From Actinospineispora spinosispora DSM 44797 (GTDB lineage: Bacteria; Actinomycetota; Actinomycetes; Mycobacteriales; Pseudonocardiaceae): 64,000 nt of DNA. The position numbers were made by a program, and so were the translations under genes. The DNA lies in NCBI RefSeq assembly GCF_000429025.1, contig NZ_KE386838.1:175137-239136 (forward strand). Reading direction: 5' to 3'. This document shows, piece by piece, positions 25,657-35,073 of this stretch (the stretch's first letter is position 1; each line of letters starts with the position of its first letter). The notes beneath the pieces are model-generated. The model was not told the origin of the DNA, did not search any database, and saw nothing but the letters and a program-made list of their open reading frames with translations.

Positions 25657-26417
25657 CGTACACGCTCGCCAAGCAGGAACGGGCAGCCTCGGGCCGTCGG
25701 TCCGTGGCCGGCTACCTCGGGCTACCCGCCGCGCTGCTCGCCGTGCTGCTCGTGCTGTACGTGGTCGTCCACTCCCGCACGCTGGACAGCATCGAGCAAC
25801 GCCTGGTCAACGGCCCGAAACTGCTCCAGGCGACCGGGCAGCACCTGGCGCTGACGGCGGTGTCCACGATCGGCGTGCTGATCATCGCGATCCCCGTGGG
25901 CATCGCGCTGACCAGGCCGTTCGCCGCGCGCATCACCGGGCCCACCATGGCGGTGTTCAACATCGGCCAGGCGGTCCCGTCGATCGGGCTGCTGGTGATC
26001 TTCGCGATCGTCTGGGACATCGGCTTCTGGCCGTCGATCGTCGCGCTGGTCGCGTACTCGATCCTGCCGGTGCTGCGCAACACCATGATCGGGCTTCGCC
26101 AGGTCGACCAGGCGGTCATCGAGTCCGGCCGGGGCATGGGCATGAGCAAGCTCGCCGTGCTGACCAGGATCGAGCTGCCGCTCGCGGTCCCGGTGATCCT
26201 GACCGGCCTGCGCACCGCGCTGGTCATCAACGTGGGCACCGCCGCGCTGTGCACGTTCGTCGGCGCGGGCGGTCTCGGCAACATCATCGACGGCGGGCTC
26301 GTGTCGAACCGCCAGCTGGTCATCGTGGTGGGCAGTGTGCTGACCGCCGTTCTCGCCCTGTTCGTCGACTACCTCGCGGGGATCGCCGAGGACGTGCTAC
26401 GTCCCCGGGGCCTGTGA
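25653..26417 (+). CDS. Osmoprotectant ABC transporter permease (second)
   Basis: A 254-residue polytopic permease (LGLPAALLAVLLVLYVVV, then VFNIGQAVPSIGLLVIFAIV) with EAA-loop IESGRGMGMSKLAVLTRIEL and FVGAGGLGNIIDGGL. It is homologous to the first permease; the two would form a heterodimeric channel. The ATG overlaps the ATPase stop. Confidence 0.93.
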   Translation: MTYTLAKQERAASGRRSVAGYLGLPAALLAVLLVLYVVVHSRTLDSIEQRLVNGPKLLQATGQHLALTAVSTIGVLIIAIPVGIALTRPFAARITGPTMAVFNIGQAVPSIGLLVIFAIVWDIGFWPSIVALVAYSILPVLRNTMIGLRQVDQAVIESGRGMGMSKLAVLTRIELPLAVPVILTGLRTALVINVGTAALCTFVGAGGLGNIIDGGLVSNRQLVIVVGSVLTAVLALFVDYLAGIAEDVLRPRGL

Positions 26418-26434
26418 CTGCTGAAGGAGCAACT

Positions 26435-27406
26435 GTGCGACACATGCGACGTGCACTGGCCGGTCTGGTCGTGGCCGGAATCGCGCTCACCACCGCGGCG
26501 TGCGGCGGTGGGAGCGGCGGCGGTGACGCCGGTGGCGGTTCGCTCGGCGCGGTGCGCATGGAGGGTGCGTCGTTCAAGGTCGGGTCGAAGGAGTTCACCG
26601 AGCAGCTGGTGCTCGGTCAGATCGCCGTGCAGGCGCTGAAGGCGACCGGCGCGAGCGTCGAGGACAAGACCGGCATCCAGGGCACCACGAACGTCCGCAC
26701 CGCGCTGACCTCCGGCGCGATCGACATGTACTGGGACTACACCGGCACCGGCTGGACGACGCTGCTCGGCCACACCCCGGCCGAGGCGCCGAAGGACAGC
26801 GCCGCGCTGTTCAAGGCCGTCGCCGACGAGGACCTGCAGAAGAACAAGATCAAATGGCTGGACCCGGCACCGCTCAACAACACCTACGCGATCGCCACCG
26901 CGCAGAGCCGCGCGCAGGAGCTGAACGTCCACTCGCTGTCGGACTACGCACGGCTGGCCAACGCCGACCCGGCGAAGGCGAGCATCTGCGTCGCGTCGGA
27001 GTTCCTCGGCCGGGACGACGGCTGGCCCGGCGTGCAGAAGACCTACGGCTTCGCGCTGCCCGGCAACCTGGTCAAGACCGTCGACCTGGGCGTCATCTAC
27101 ACGCAGGTGCCGAGCGGCCAGCAGTGCAACTTCGGTGAGGTCACCGCGACCGACGGCCGGGTCGCGGCTCAGCACCTCGAGGTGCTGAACGACGACAAGA
27201 AGTTCTTCGTCCTCTACAACGGCGCGATGACCATCCGCGACGACGTGTTCCAGAAGTACCCGCAGCTGGCCCAGGTGTTCGGTCCGATCAGCGCGAAGCT
27301 CACCGACGACACGCTGCGCACGATGAACCAGCAGGTCGACGTGGACGGCGCGCTGCCGGAGGAAGTGGCGCAGAACTTCCTGAAGGAGAACGGCTTCATC
27401 AAGTAG
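26435..27406 (+). CDS. Osmoprotectant-binding lipoprotein, copy 1
   Basis: A 323-residue type II (OpuAC/OsmF-like) binding protein. The signal peptide ends in a lipobox (LTTAAC) followed by a glycine-rich linker. The mature domain starts FKVGSKEFTEQLVLGQI and has the ligand-site strings DMYWDYTGTGW and ASEFLGRDDGWPGVQ. The GTG start has GAAGGAG five bases upstream. It delivers glycine betaine, choline or similar solute to the permeases; the exact ligand is not determined. Confidence 0.92.
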   Translation: MRHMRRALAGLVVAGIALTTAACGGGSGGGDAGGGSLGAVRMEGASFKVGSKEFTEQLVLGQIAVQALKATGASVEDKTGIQGTTNVRTALTSGAIDMYWDYTGTGWTTLLGHTPAEAPKDSAALFKAVADEDLQKNKIKWLDPAPLNNTYAIATAQSRAQELNVHSLSDYARLANADPAKASICVASEFLGRDDGWPGVQKTYGFALPGNLVKTVDLGVIYTQVPSGQQCNFGEVTATDGRVAAQHLEVLNDDKKFFVLYNGAMTIRDDVFQKYPQLAQVFGPISAKLTDDTLRTMNQQVDVDGALPEEVAQNFLKENGFIK

Positions 27407-28336
27407 ATGCGCCGGGTCAGAGCCGTACTGCTGGTGGCCGTCCTCGCACTGGCCGCGTGCGCAAGCCCGCAGTCGACCGGCGGTTCGTTGGACGGCGCGA
27501 GCTTCCGGGTCGGGTCGAAGGAGTTCACCGAGTCGCTGATCCTCGGCCAGATCACCGTCAAGGCACTGGAGGCGGCAGGCGCGAGCGTCGAGGACAAGAC
27601 CGGCATCCAGGGCACCACCAACGTCCGCACCGCGCTGACCTCGAACGCGCTCGACATGTACTGGGACTACACCGGCACCGGCTGGACCGCGCTGCTCGGC
27701 CACACCCCGGCGGAGGCGCCGCGCGACCCGACCGCGCTGTACCGGCTGGTCGCCGAGGAGGACCTGCGGCGCAACCACGTGCGCTGGCTGGACATGGCGC
27801 CGCTGAACAACACCTACGCGCTGGCCACGTCCCGGGCCAGGGCGCAGCAGCTGAACATCCACACGATCTCCGACTACGCGCGCCTCGCCAACACCGCGCC
27901 CGAACAGGCGAGCACGTGCGTCGCCTCGGAGTTCCTCAGCCGCGACGACGGCTGGCCGGGCGTACAGAAGGCGTACGGCTTCGCGCTGCCCGCCGCCCTG
28001 GTCAGGACGGTCGACGCCGGGGTCATCTACACCCAGATCCCGAGCGGGACGCAGTGCACGTTCGGTGAGGTCGGCTCGACCGACGGCCGCATCGCCGCGC
28101 AGGACCTGCTGGTCCTCGACGACGACAGGCAGTTCTTCGTCCGCTACAACGCCGCGCTGACCGTCCGGGAGGACGTCGCCGCGCGGTATCCGCAGCTCGC
28201 GCGGATCTTCGGGCCGATCACCGCGAAGCTCACCGACGACACGGTGCGGGCGATGAACCGACAGGTGGACGTGGACGGCGCGCTACCAGAAGAGGTCGCG
28301 GAGAAGTTCCTGACCGACAACGGTTTCCTCAGGTGA
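27407..28336 (+). CDS. Osmoprotectant-binding lipoprotein, copy 2 (tandem paralog)
   Basis: A 309-residue paralog whose ATG immediately follows the copy-1 stop. Lipobox LALAAC, then FRVGSKEFTESLILGQI, with the same DMYWDYTGTGW and SRDDGWPGVQ ligand regions. Long identical blocks (ASVEDKTGIQGTTNVRTALT, VDVDGALPEEVA) show a recent duplication. Many differences are Lys to Arg. Both copies are intact, so they may differ in affinity or ligand. Confidence 0.9.
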   Translation: MRRVRAVLLVAVLALAACASPQSTGGSLDGASFRVGSKEFTESLILGQITVKALEAAGASVEDKTGIQGTTNVRTALTSNALDMYWDYTGTGWTALLGHTPAEAPRDPTALYRLVAEEDLRRNHVRWLDMAPLNNTYALATSRARAQQLNIHTISDYARLANTAPEQASTCVASEFLSRDDGWPGVQKAYGFALPAALVRTVDAGVIYTQIPSGTQCTFGEVGSTDGRIAAQDLLVLDDDRQFFVRYNAALTVREDVAARYPQLARIFGPITAKLTDDTVRAMNRQVDVDGALPEEVAEKFLTDNGFLR

Positions 28337-28407
28337 GCCCGTCCAGCTGAGTTGCGCGGCGCCCGTCGATCTAGTGTTATCGCACTGGTTTGATCGAGAG
28401 GGACGGC

Positions 28408-30380
28408 ATGGACGATCTGGCGACGCTGCTCCCGGCGGACCATGTGCCGGTCCGGGAGCTGGCCCGGGTGCCGATGCGGCGGACCGTCCTGGCCGAGCAC
28501 CGCGAGTCGGGCGACCGGGTGGTCGTCGTGGTGCCGGCGCCGGAGCTGATCGAACACGTCGAGCAGCGGGACCGGCTGCGCCGCCACACCGATGCCGTCG
28601 CGGCGCTGAACCACCCGCACGTCATGCCGGTGCGTGCCCGGGACGATGCGGTGACACACCTGGTCGCCGGCGTTCCGGCCGCCGCCGAGCTGGCCGCGCT
28701 CATCCCGGGCGCCAGCCCTCCCGCCGGGTTCCTGCCGGTGCTGGCCGGGATCGCCGATGCGCTGGACGCCGCCCGCCGGGTCGGGTGCTACCACGGTGAC
28801 CTGCGTGCCGAGGACGTCCTGATCGACCTGCGCACCGGACACGCGTGCCTGTCCGGGTTCGGGGTCTCGCCCGCCGCCGAGTCCGCCGAGGACGGCGCGA
28901 CGCTGGACGTCGAGGAGCTGGGGGCGCTGCTGGTCCAGTGCGTCGAAGGGCTGTCGCCGACGAGCGCACCGCCGCCACCTGAGCTGGCCGAGGTGCTGGA
29001 CCGCGCCGTGGCCGAGGATCCGGAGCAGCTCTACCCGAGCTGCCGGGCCATGATCGACGCGGCCGCCGCGATCCTGCTGCCGCCCCCGCGTCAGCCTGCC
29101 GCCGCCCCGGCGCGGCCCCGGGATCCGCGGGATACGAAACGCTTCCGGCTGATCCTCGGATCCGTACTGGCGGTCGTGCTGTTGCTGGTCGTCGCCGTGA
29201 CGGGCGGTGCCTGGGGGCTGTCCCACTGGAGTCCCACCAGCGCCGAGCTGGCCCGGATGCCCGCCACGGTCCGGGTCGACTGTGACCTCACCGACCCGAA
29301 GGGCCCGGTCCCGAACGCCTCGCGTCAGCTGCGGTGCAAGGACCTGGCGGGTCAGGAGCTGATCGCCGGGTTGTACGACTCCGAGCCGGAAGCCGAGGCC
29401 GGGTACCGCGCCGCGGTCGCGGCGACTCCCGGCGCGCGCAACGGCGACGGTGACTGCGCCGCGAGCCCGGGCTGGGAGCACGTCTACCCCGGTGTCGGCG
29501 CGGCGGCCGGGCGGGTGTTGTGCGTGCGCAACGACACCGGTGCGCGGGTGGTCTGGCTGGACCGGGCCAACCGCACGGTGTCCACCGCGACCAGACCGGA
29601 CGGCAACGCCGTCGCCCTGTACCAGGCATGGGCCCGTTGGGTACAGATCCCGGAGTTCCCGACCTCGGAGGAGAAGGCGGTCATCGATCAGCAGGCGCCT
29701 CGTCCTGTGCGCTGCCGACCGATGTCGGCGACGACGACTGGAAGGGCGGGACCGCCAAGGTGGGCAAGCTCGCCTGCGGCCAGACCGCTGGCGAGCCGAC
29801 ATTCGTCTGGATGCTGGATCCGCTCCGGCTCCTGGGTGTCGCCACCGCGAGCGACCGGGGCCAGCTGAACAGATGGTTCGTGGACGAGGGCCAGCCGAAT
29901 CCCGCTGTGCTGTTCGCCGAGCTCAACCGGCAGGCGACGCCGCCGTTCCCCACTCCGGACGAGGCCGCGATCATCGCCGGACTGACGCTGAGCACCGGGA
30001 AGATCTGCGTGCGGCCTTCCGAGGAGAAGATCCGCAACGATGTTCTCGACGCGCAGGTCGTCGCGGTCGCCTGCTGGGACGACAAGACGCCGACACCGGT
30101 CTACTTCTACCGGTACGCCGATCCCCAGCGACTCGCTAAGGATGTGGGCAGCGGCGGCGCCCGCAGCTGCGAGACGAACCCGCCTGGTTTCCTCGGCACC
30201 GCGCGCTACAGCAAGCCGAGCGGCGCGACGGGTGTACTGACCTGCTTCACCACCGAGTCGAAGGTGTCCGTGCTGGTCTGGTCGGACGACCGAACCGGGG
30301 TCCTGGCCGCCACGGCGGTCCCGGCGAACCCCGCGAAGCAGGCCGAGCTGATCGCCTGGTGGACAGCGAACGTCAACTAG
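28408..30380 (+). pseudogene. Receptor-like pseudokinase, copy 1, frameshifted with internal deletion
   Basis: ATG at 28408 (GAGAGGG upstream) opens a protein-kinase-like domain with non-catalytic motifs: YHGDLRAEDVLID at residues 128-140 in place of HRDxKxxN, SGFG in place of DFG, and no VAIK lysine. One membrane span lies near residues 246-270, followed by an extracellular Cys-containing domain. Against the intact paralog at 30460, about 60 residues after PEFPTSEEKAVI are missing, and the frame changes near 29695. The downstream frame resumes at SSCALPTDVGDDDW and ends TANVN at 30380. The product is thus split; a truncated 5' product or programmed shift is less likely. Confidence 0.68.
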
Positions 30381-30459
30381 CGGATCCGCCGTTTCATACC
30401 CATCGACGCCGTCCACCGCTTACCGTTGATCCACAGGTGTCGCGGTTCGGTCGAGGGGG

Positions 30460-32526
30460 ATGGGTGTGGACGAGGTGCGCGAGCTGCCGGCCGACCAGCG
30501 GGTGGTCCGCCGACTGGCGGCGGGGCCGACCCGGCTGACCGTGCTGGCCGAGCACCGGCAGACGGGGAAGCGGTCGGTGTTCGTCACGTTCGGGCCGGAG
30601 CTGAGCCCGGCGTCGAGCGACGCGGTCGCCGCGCTCGGCCATCCGCACATCCTGCCGCTGCGTACGGCCGGGCCGGGCATGTTGTCGGCGCAGGTACCGG
30701 ACGGCGCCGACCTGGTCGCGTTCGCCCCGAACGGCGGGTCGCCGTCCGCAGAGCTCGCGGTGTTGACGCAGGTCGCGGACGCGTTGGACGCCGCTCACCG
30801 GGTCGGGGCGGTGCACGGGGACCTCCGCGCGGAGGACGCGCTGGTCGACGTGCGCACCGGCCACGTCTGCCTGGCCGGGTTCGGGCTGTACCCACCGGGG
30901 ACCCCGGTCGGCCCGGCGAACGACCAGCGCAGCCTCGGCGCGGTGCTCGCGCACTGCCTCCCGCCGCACCGGCCCGCGCTCGCCGACGTGCTGCAGGCGG
31001 CGTACGCGGCGCGCTACCCGACGTGTCGCGCCCTCGTCGACGCGGCGAGAGCGGCGCTGCCCGCCGAGGCGCCCGCACCGTCCCCGAAGCGCACCCGGCG
31101 TCGCCGGACCGTGATCGGCGCCGCGTTGGCGCTGGTGGTCGCGGTCGCCGCCGGAGTGATCGCGACGCCGCACATCGTGGCGTCGTTCGGCCCGACGGAC
31201 GGCGAGCTGACCCGGATGCCAGCCGCCGTCCGCGGTGCGTGCGCACTCGCCGGGCCGGAGGGCCTGCCACCTGGCTCCGACCGGCAGCTGCGCTGCCACG
31301 GCGCGGACGGTCAGGACATGACCGCCGGGCTGTACGACTCGGCCGCCGACGCCGAGGCCGGTTACCGCGCGGCGGTCGCCGCCACCCCCTCGGCGCGAAC
31401 CGGCGACGGCGACTGCTCGAACAGCCCCGGCTGGGAGCACTCCTACCCCGGCGTCGGCGCTCCGACCGGGCGGGTGCTGTGTGTGCGGGACAACACCGGC
31501 GCCCGCATGGTCTGGCTGAACCGGACCGACCGCACGGTGTCGACCGCCACCAGGTCCGACGGCGACGCGCTCGCGCTGTACCAGGCCTGGGCCCGTTGGG
31601 TCGAGATCCCGGCCTTCCCCGCCGCGCAGGAGAAGGACCTGATGGCGCTGCTGGTCGAGACCGACTGCCGCCGCGCCCCGGCCGGCGCGATCGACGCGGT
31701 GGACGGCGCGGTCGCCTCGGTCGACTGCACACCACTCGGGACCGGAGCGAGCACGGTCCGCTACCTGCGGTTCTCCGACTCCGAGCACCTGGACCGCGCC
31801 TACCGCTCGGACGTCGAGAAGGCAGGCGGCCACGACGGCGTCGACTGCAGCGACCCCAAGGAACCCACGTTCCTGGGTGACTCCGTCACCTACGTCCTGT
31901 CCGTTCCGTTCGGCCGGCTCGCCTGCCGACCGGGGCCCGGCGCACCCACGCTCACCATGAGCATCGACTCGCTCATGCTCATGGGCATCGCCTCCGGTCC
32001 GGATCGGACGGCACTCGTCAACTGGCTCAGCCATGCCTCGAGCCCCCGCGTGGCCCCGCTGGTGGGCTCGCTCAACCAGCGGTCGCAGTTCCCGACCGCC
32101 CAGGAACGCCAGCTCCTCGACCACATCCCGGCAGGTTCGCCGAGCATCTGCACCCGACCGACGGAGAAGCAGGTTGGCCTGAACGTCAAGGGCGCACGGG
32201 TCGTCGGGGCGGCCTGTCTCGTGTCCACCCTGCGCGGCGGCTCGGTCTTCTACTACCAGTACGCCGACCACAACGAGCTACTCGCCGCCGGCGGCCCCAG
32301 CGGCGGGCCGGACTGTCTCAGCGACCCACCCGGGTTCTTCGGTTCGGCCCGCTACACCCGCCCGAACGGCTCCACCGGCACGCTGCAGTGCGGCCCGACC
32401 GTCGCCGACGCCGCAACGTTCGCACTGGCCTGGACCGACGAGCGCACCGACATCCGGGTCATGGCGTTCAGCCCGGATCGTGGGGCGCTGCTCGCCTGGT
32501 GGCGCTCGGGCGCCGGACCGGAGTGA
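30460..32526 (+). CDS. Receptor-like pseudokinase, copy 2 (intact)
   Basis: A 688-residue type-I-like membrane protein. Residues 1-200 are a degenerate Ser/Thr kinase lobe: VHGDLRAEDALVD near residue 119 replaces HRDxKxxN, LAGFG replaces DFG, and no ATP-binding lysine or glycine loop is evident. One span follows (VIGAALALVVAVAAGVIA, about 218-236). The extracellular 450 residues hold repeated Cys-bearing modules (GDGDCSNSPGWEH, TDCRRAP, SICTRPTEKQ). It probably senses or binds something outside and scaffolds inside rather than phosphorylating. ATG 30460 or GTG 30466 are both possible starts. It follows the broken copy in tandem. Confidence 0.75.
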   Translation: MGVDEVRELPADQRVVRRLAAGPTRLTVLAEHRQTGKRSVFVTFGPELSPASSDAVAALGHPHILPLRTAGPGMLSAQVPDGADLVAFAPNGGSPSAELAVLTQVADALDAAHRVGAVHGDLRAEDALVDVRTGHVCLAGFGLYPPGTPVGPANDQRSLGAVLAHCLPPHRPALADVLQAAYAARYPTCRALVDAARAALPAEAPAPSPKRTRRRRTVIGAALALVVAVAAGVIATPHIVASFGPTDGELTRMPAAVRGACALAGPEGLPPGSDRQLRCHGADGQDMTAGLYDSAADAEAGYRAAVAATPSARTGDGDCSNSPGWEHSYPGVGAPTGRVLCVRDNTGARMVWLNRTDRTVSTATRSDGDALALYQAWARWVEIPAFPAAQEKDLMALLVETDCRRAPAGAIDAVDGAVASVDCTPLGTGASTVRYLRFSDSEHLDRAYRSDVEKAGGHDGVDCSDPKEPTFLGDSVTYVLSVPFGRLACRPGPGAPTLTMSIDSLMLMGIASGPDRTALVNWLSHASSPRVAPLVGSLNQRSQFPTAQERQLLDHIPAGSPSICTRPTEKQVGLNVKGARVVGAACLVSTLRGGSVFYYQYADHNELLAAGGPSGGPDCLSDPPGFFGSARYTRPNGSTGTLQCGPTVADAATFALAWTDERTDIRVMAFSPDRGALLAWWRSGAGPE

Positions 32527-32547
32527 CGTAGCCGATACCGTGTGCCG

Positions 32548-33390
32548 GTGCGAATCACCATGGCCCAGGTCGACGTGCAGCTGGGCGACATCGACGCGAA
32601 CGTGGAACACGCTGAACGGGTGATCGCCGAGGCGGTCGCGCAGGGCACCGACCTGATCGTCTTCCCCGAGCTGCACATCAGCGGCTACGCGATCGGCGGG
32701 GTCGACCAGGACCTGTCCATCACGCCCGACGACGAGCGGCTCATCCGGCTGTCCAAGGCGGCGGGCAAGGCCGGTGTGCTGCTGAGTTTCGTCGAGACCG
32801 GCAAGGGGGTGCACACCTACAACAGCTCGGGTTACTACCAGGACGGTGAGCTGGTGCACCTGCACCGCAAGCTGTACCTGCCGACCTACCGTACCTACGA
32901 GGAACGCAAACACTTCACGCCCGGCCCGTCGCTGCGCGCCTTCGACACCGAGTACGGCCGCATGGCGACGCTCATCTGCAACGACGCCTGGCAGCCGCAG
33001 CTCGCGTTCATCGCCACCCAGGACGGCGCCCGCGTACTGCTCGTGCCCACCGCGAGCGCCCAGTCGAACTTCCCGCGCCGCTACGACTCGGCGGGCTACT
33101 GGCACGGCATCACCCGGTTCTACGGGCGTATGTACGAGCTGTACGTGGTGTTCGTCAACCGGGTCGGCGTCGAGGACGGCCTGCGGTTCTGGGGCGGTTC
33201 GCACATCATCGACCCGTGGGGCGACGTGCTCGCCGAAGCACCCTTGGTCACCGAACACGTGTCGACCGCCGAGGTCGACCTGGCCGAGGTGCGCCGCCGT
33301 CGCCGCGAAATCCCCCTGGTCAAGGAAGCCCGGCTGGGCCTGATCCAGCGCGAGGTGGCCCGGCTAGTCGACGAGGGTGGCGACCTCTGA
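32548..33390 (+). CDS. Nitrilase-superfamily carbon-nitrogen hydrolase
   Basis: A 280-residue amidohydrolase with the Glu-Lys-Cys triad: Glu in FPELHISGY (about 42), Lys in LHRKLYLPTY (about 111), Cys in ATLICNDAWQP (about 145). GGSHIIDPWGDVLAEA is conserved. Family members hydrolyse amides, ureides or nitriles, or use ammonia; the substrate here is not readable. Start GTG at 32548 gives the usual RITMAQ N-terminus; GTG at 32542 is also in frame. Its 3' end overlaps the convergent DUF397 gene by 27 bp. Confidence 0.9.
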   Translation: MRITMAQVDVQLGDIDANVEHAERVIAEAVAQGTDLIVFPELHISGYAIGGVDQDLSITPDDERLIRLSKAAGKAGVLLSFVETGKGVHTYNSSGYYQDGELVHLHRKLYLPTYRTYEERKHFTPGPSLRAFDTEYGRMATLICNDAWQPQLAFIATQDGARVLLVPTASAQSNFPRRYDSAGYWHGITRFYGRMYELYVVFVNRVGVEDGLRFWGGSHIIDPWGDVLAEAPLVTEHVSTAEVDLAEVRRRRREIPLVKEARLGLIQREVARLVDEGGDL

Positions 33391-33564
33391 CCCTCTCAGC
33401 GAGACGATCAGAGCACTCATCGCAGCCTGGGTGACCACGAGAGTCCCGGCCGCACGGTTCTTGGTGTCCCGGATGCCCACGATGTCGTCCCCCAGCGCAG
33501 CCACCTCGACGCACTCACCGTTGTGAGTGCTGTAGCTGCTGGTCCGCCAGCGTGGCTCCGCCAC
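33364..33564 (-). CDS. DUF397 small protein
   Basis: A 66-residue member of DUF397 (WRTSSYSTHNGECVEVA, then VGIRDTKNRAAG). In actinomycetes these small acidic proteins lie next to DUF5753-type helix-turn-helix regulators and modulate them. Here it is 11 bp downstream of such a regulator on the same strand. The last nine codons overlap the convergent nitrilase-like gene. Confidence 0.92.
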   Translation of the reverse strand: MAEPRWRTSSYSTHNGECVEVAALGDDIVGIRDTKNRAAGTLVVTQAAMSALIVSLRGSEVATLVD

Positions 33565-33575
33565 CTGGACACCTC

Positions 33576-34418
33576 CTACAACATCTTGCGGATCAGCTCC
33601 ACCGAGCGCTCCGGGCTGGCCGCGACGCGTTCAAGGTCGCTGACGCCGTGCTGGTACGTCCGGAGCCGCTGTTCATCGTAGTAGTAGAGGGCATCATCCA
33701 AGAGCTGGATGTAGCAGAGCTGGCTCGTCGCATTGAAGCTGAGCAGCGTGAACTTGCCTATGTGGACGGCCGGAATCCCGTCCTCCGGCCGGAGTATCTG
33801 GATCGTCACGTTGGGCAGGTCGGCCATTCGGATCAGATGTTCCAGCTGAGCGCGCCGAACCTCCCGGGTGCCGATGGCGACCTCCAGTGCCCATGAGGTG
33901 ATCACCGTGTGCAACCGAAGCGGTCTACCCGCTTCCGTCAGTCTCTCCGCGCGGGCCATGCGAAAGTCCACGACTCGCTGGACTCGATCAGCTCTGACCA
34001 GCATCGACCTCTCAGTGAGTGCGGTGGCGTACTCCGGCGTCTGCAGCAGGCCGGGCACAGCATCGCGCTCGTAGGCGAATTCCCGATCCGCCACCCGCTC
34101 CAGCCCCACGAACGACGAGAACCAGGTATCGACCACGTCCGACCACGGTTTCCACCAGTTCGCCTCTTCGACTCGGGCCGACAGCTCGATCAATCGGCCG
34201 ATGCTGCGCGCGTCGGCGCCGTAGGCAGACAGCAACGTCGTGATGTCCTCCTCGGTCTGCTGCTGCCGGCCGTTCTCCATGTGCCCGATCTTCGGGCTGT
34301 TGATCCCGGTCAGCGCGGCGGCCTTGGCCACCGAGAGCCGCGCTTCCTTCCTGGCCCGGATCAGCTCGGTGCCGACCAGCCAGCGGATCGGAGCTACATG
34401 AGGTGCCGCAGTCGCCAT
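33576..34418 (-). CDS. Helix-turn-helix regulator with DUF5753 (Scr1 family)
   Basis: A 280-residue protein. The XRE-type helix-turn-helix occupies residues 15-70 (LIRARKEARLSVAKAAALTG, then SPKIGHMENGRQQQT). DUF5753 follows (YERDAVPGLLQTPEYATAL, RLHTVITSWALEVAIGT, VTIQILRPEDGIPAVHIGKF). Together with DUF397 it forms the abundant actinomycete regulator pair linked to differentiation. It is divergent from the unknown gene at 34480, with a palindromic operator candidate between them. Confidence 0.93.
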   Translation of the reverse strand: MATAAPHVAPIRWLVGTELIRARKEARLSVAKAAALTGINSPKIGHMENGRQQQTEEDITTLLSAYGADARSIGRLIELSARVEEANWWKPWSDVVDTWFSSFVGLERVADREFAYERDAVPGLLQTPEYATALTERSMLVRADRVQRVVDFRMARAERLTEAGRPLRLHTVITSWALEVAIGTREVRRAQLEHLIRMADLPNVTIQILRPEDGIPAVHIGKFTLLSFNATSQLCYIQLLDDALYYYDEQRLRTYQHGVSDLERVAASPERSVELIRKML

Positions 34419-34445
34419 GTGTACCTTCTCATGATAAATTACATA

Positions 34446-34463
34446 GATACGATATATTGTATC
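34446..34463. promoter_or_regulatory. Near-perfect 18-bp palindrome, candidate operator
   Basis: GATAC-GATATATT-GTATC in the 61-bp divergent spacer, embedded in the most AT-rich stretch of this neighbourhood. It lies just upstream of the AGGGGGAAG ribosome site of the 34480 gene. It is a strong candidate site for the XRE/DUF5753 regulator. Confidence 0.5.
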
Positions 34464-34479
34464 TCAGGGGGAAGTCTAC

Positions 34480-35073
34480 GTGGACTTGGCTGTCTACCTA
34501 CACAGGTCGAATGGAACGGTCACCCTTCTGGGTCGTAGACCCACAGAGGATCCGCGTCCGTACAGCTACCCGAACCTCGCGCTCAGCGTCGCGATCACCC
34601 GGGCGAGCAAGCTCGTGATCGGGAAGGACTGCCGGCTCGTGAACGCCGTCGAGGATCCCCTCGACCGGCGCAGACCCCTCTACCAGCAGGCCGCCCCCAC
34701 CATCCGCTACGCCCTGTGCGTCACGGCCGCCCGCGCGCACCAGACGCTCCCTTACCTACCGCCCCGCTACGAGGGACATGTCGACGGCCTCGCCCAAGCC
34801 CTCGAGATCATGCTCAACGCCGCAGACACCGACCCCGCGCCGGGCATCGCCTGGCGAGATTTCCTCCCGTCCGAAACGCTCGACCAGGCGCGCCGACTGC
34901 TGTCCCCCGAGGGAACGCCGACTGGCTGCTGGACCTCTGACTCAGTAGCCGACGGTGAACCTGCGCTGGACGTACCTGGGCAGCTCGGCCTCGTCGAGCA
35001 GCGCGACCGCGAAGTCCTCGTAGGAGATGCTGCTCTCCCCGTTCGCGTCGACGATCACCTGGTCACCGCCTAG
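34480..35073 (+). CDS. Unknown protein, probably frameshifted near its 3' end
   Basis: GTG at 34480 with AGGGGGAAG upstream opens a frame with good third-position GC for about 140 codons (NLALSVAITRASKLVIGKDC, APTIRYALCVTAARAHQTLP, LAQALEIMLNAADTDPAPG). I do not recognise the family. After the CCCCC run at 34904-34908, codon quality collapses and the frame runs 132 bp antisense into the next gene. One extra C would instead give an ending NADWLLDL and a stop at 34940, one base short of that gene. Treat the C-terminus after about residue 142 as unreliable. Confidence 0.55.
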   Translation: MDLAVYLHRSNGTVTLLGRRPTEDPRPYSYPNLALSVAITRASKLVIGKDCRLVNAVEDPLDRRRPLYQQAAPTIRYALCVTAARAHQTLPYLPPRYEGHVDGLAQALEIMLNAADTDPAPGIAWRDFLPSETLDQARRLLSPEGTPTGCWTSDSVADGEPALDVPGQLGLVEQRDREVLVGDAALPVRVDDHLVTA

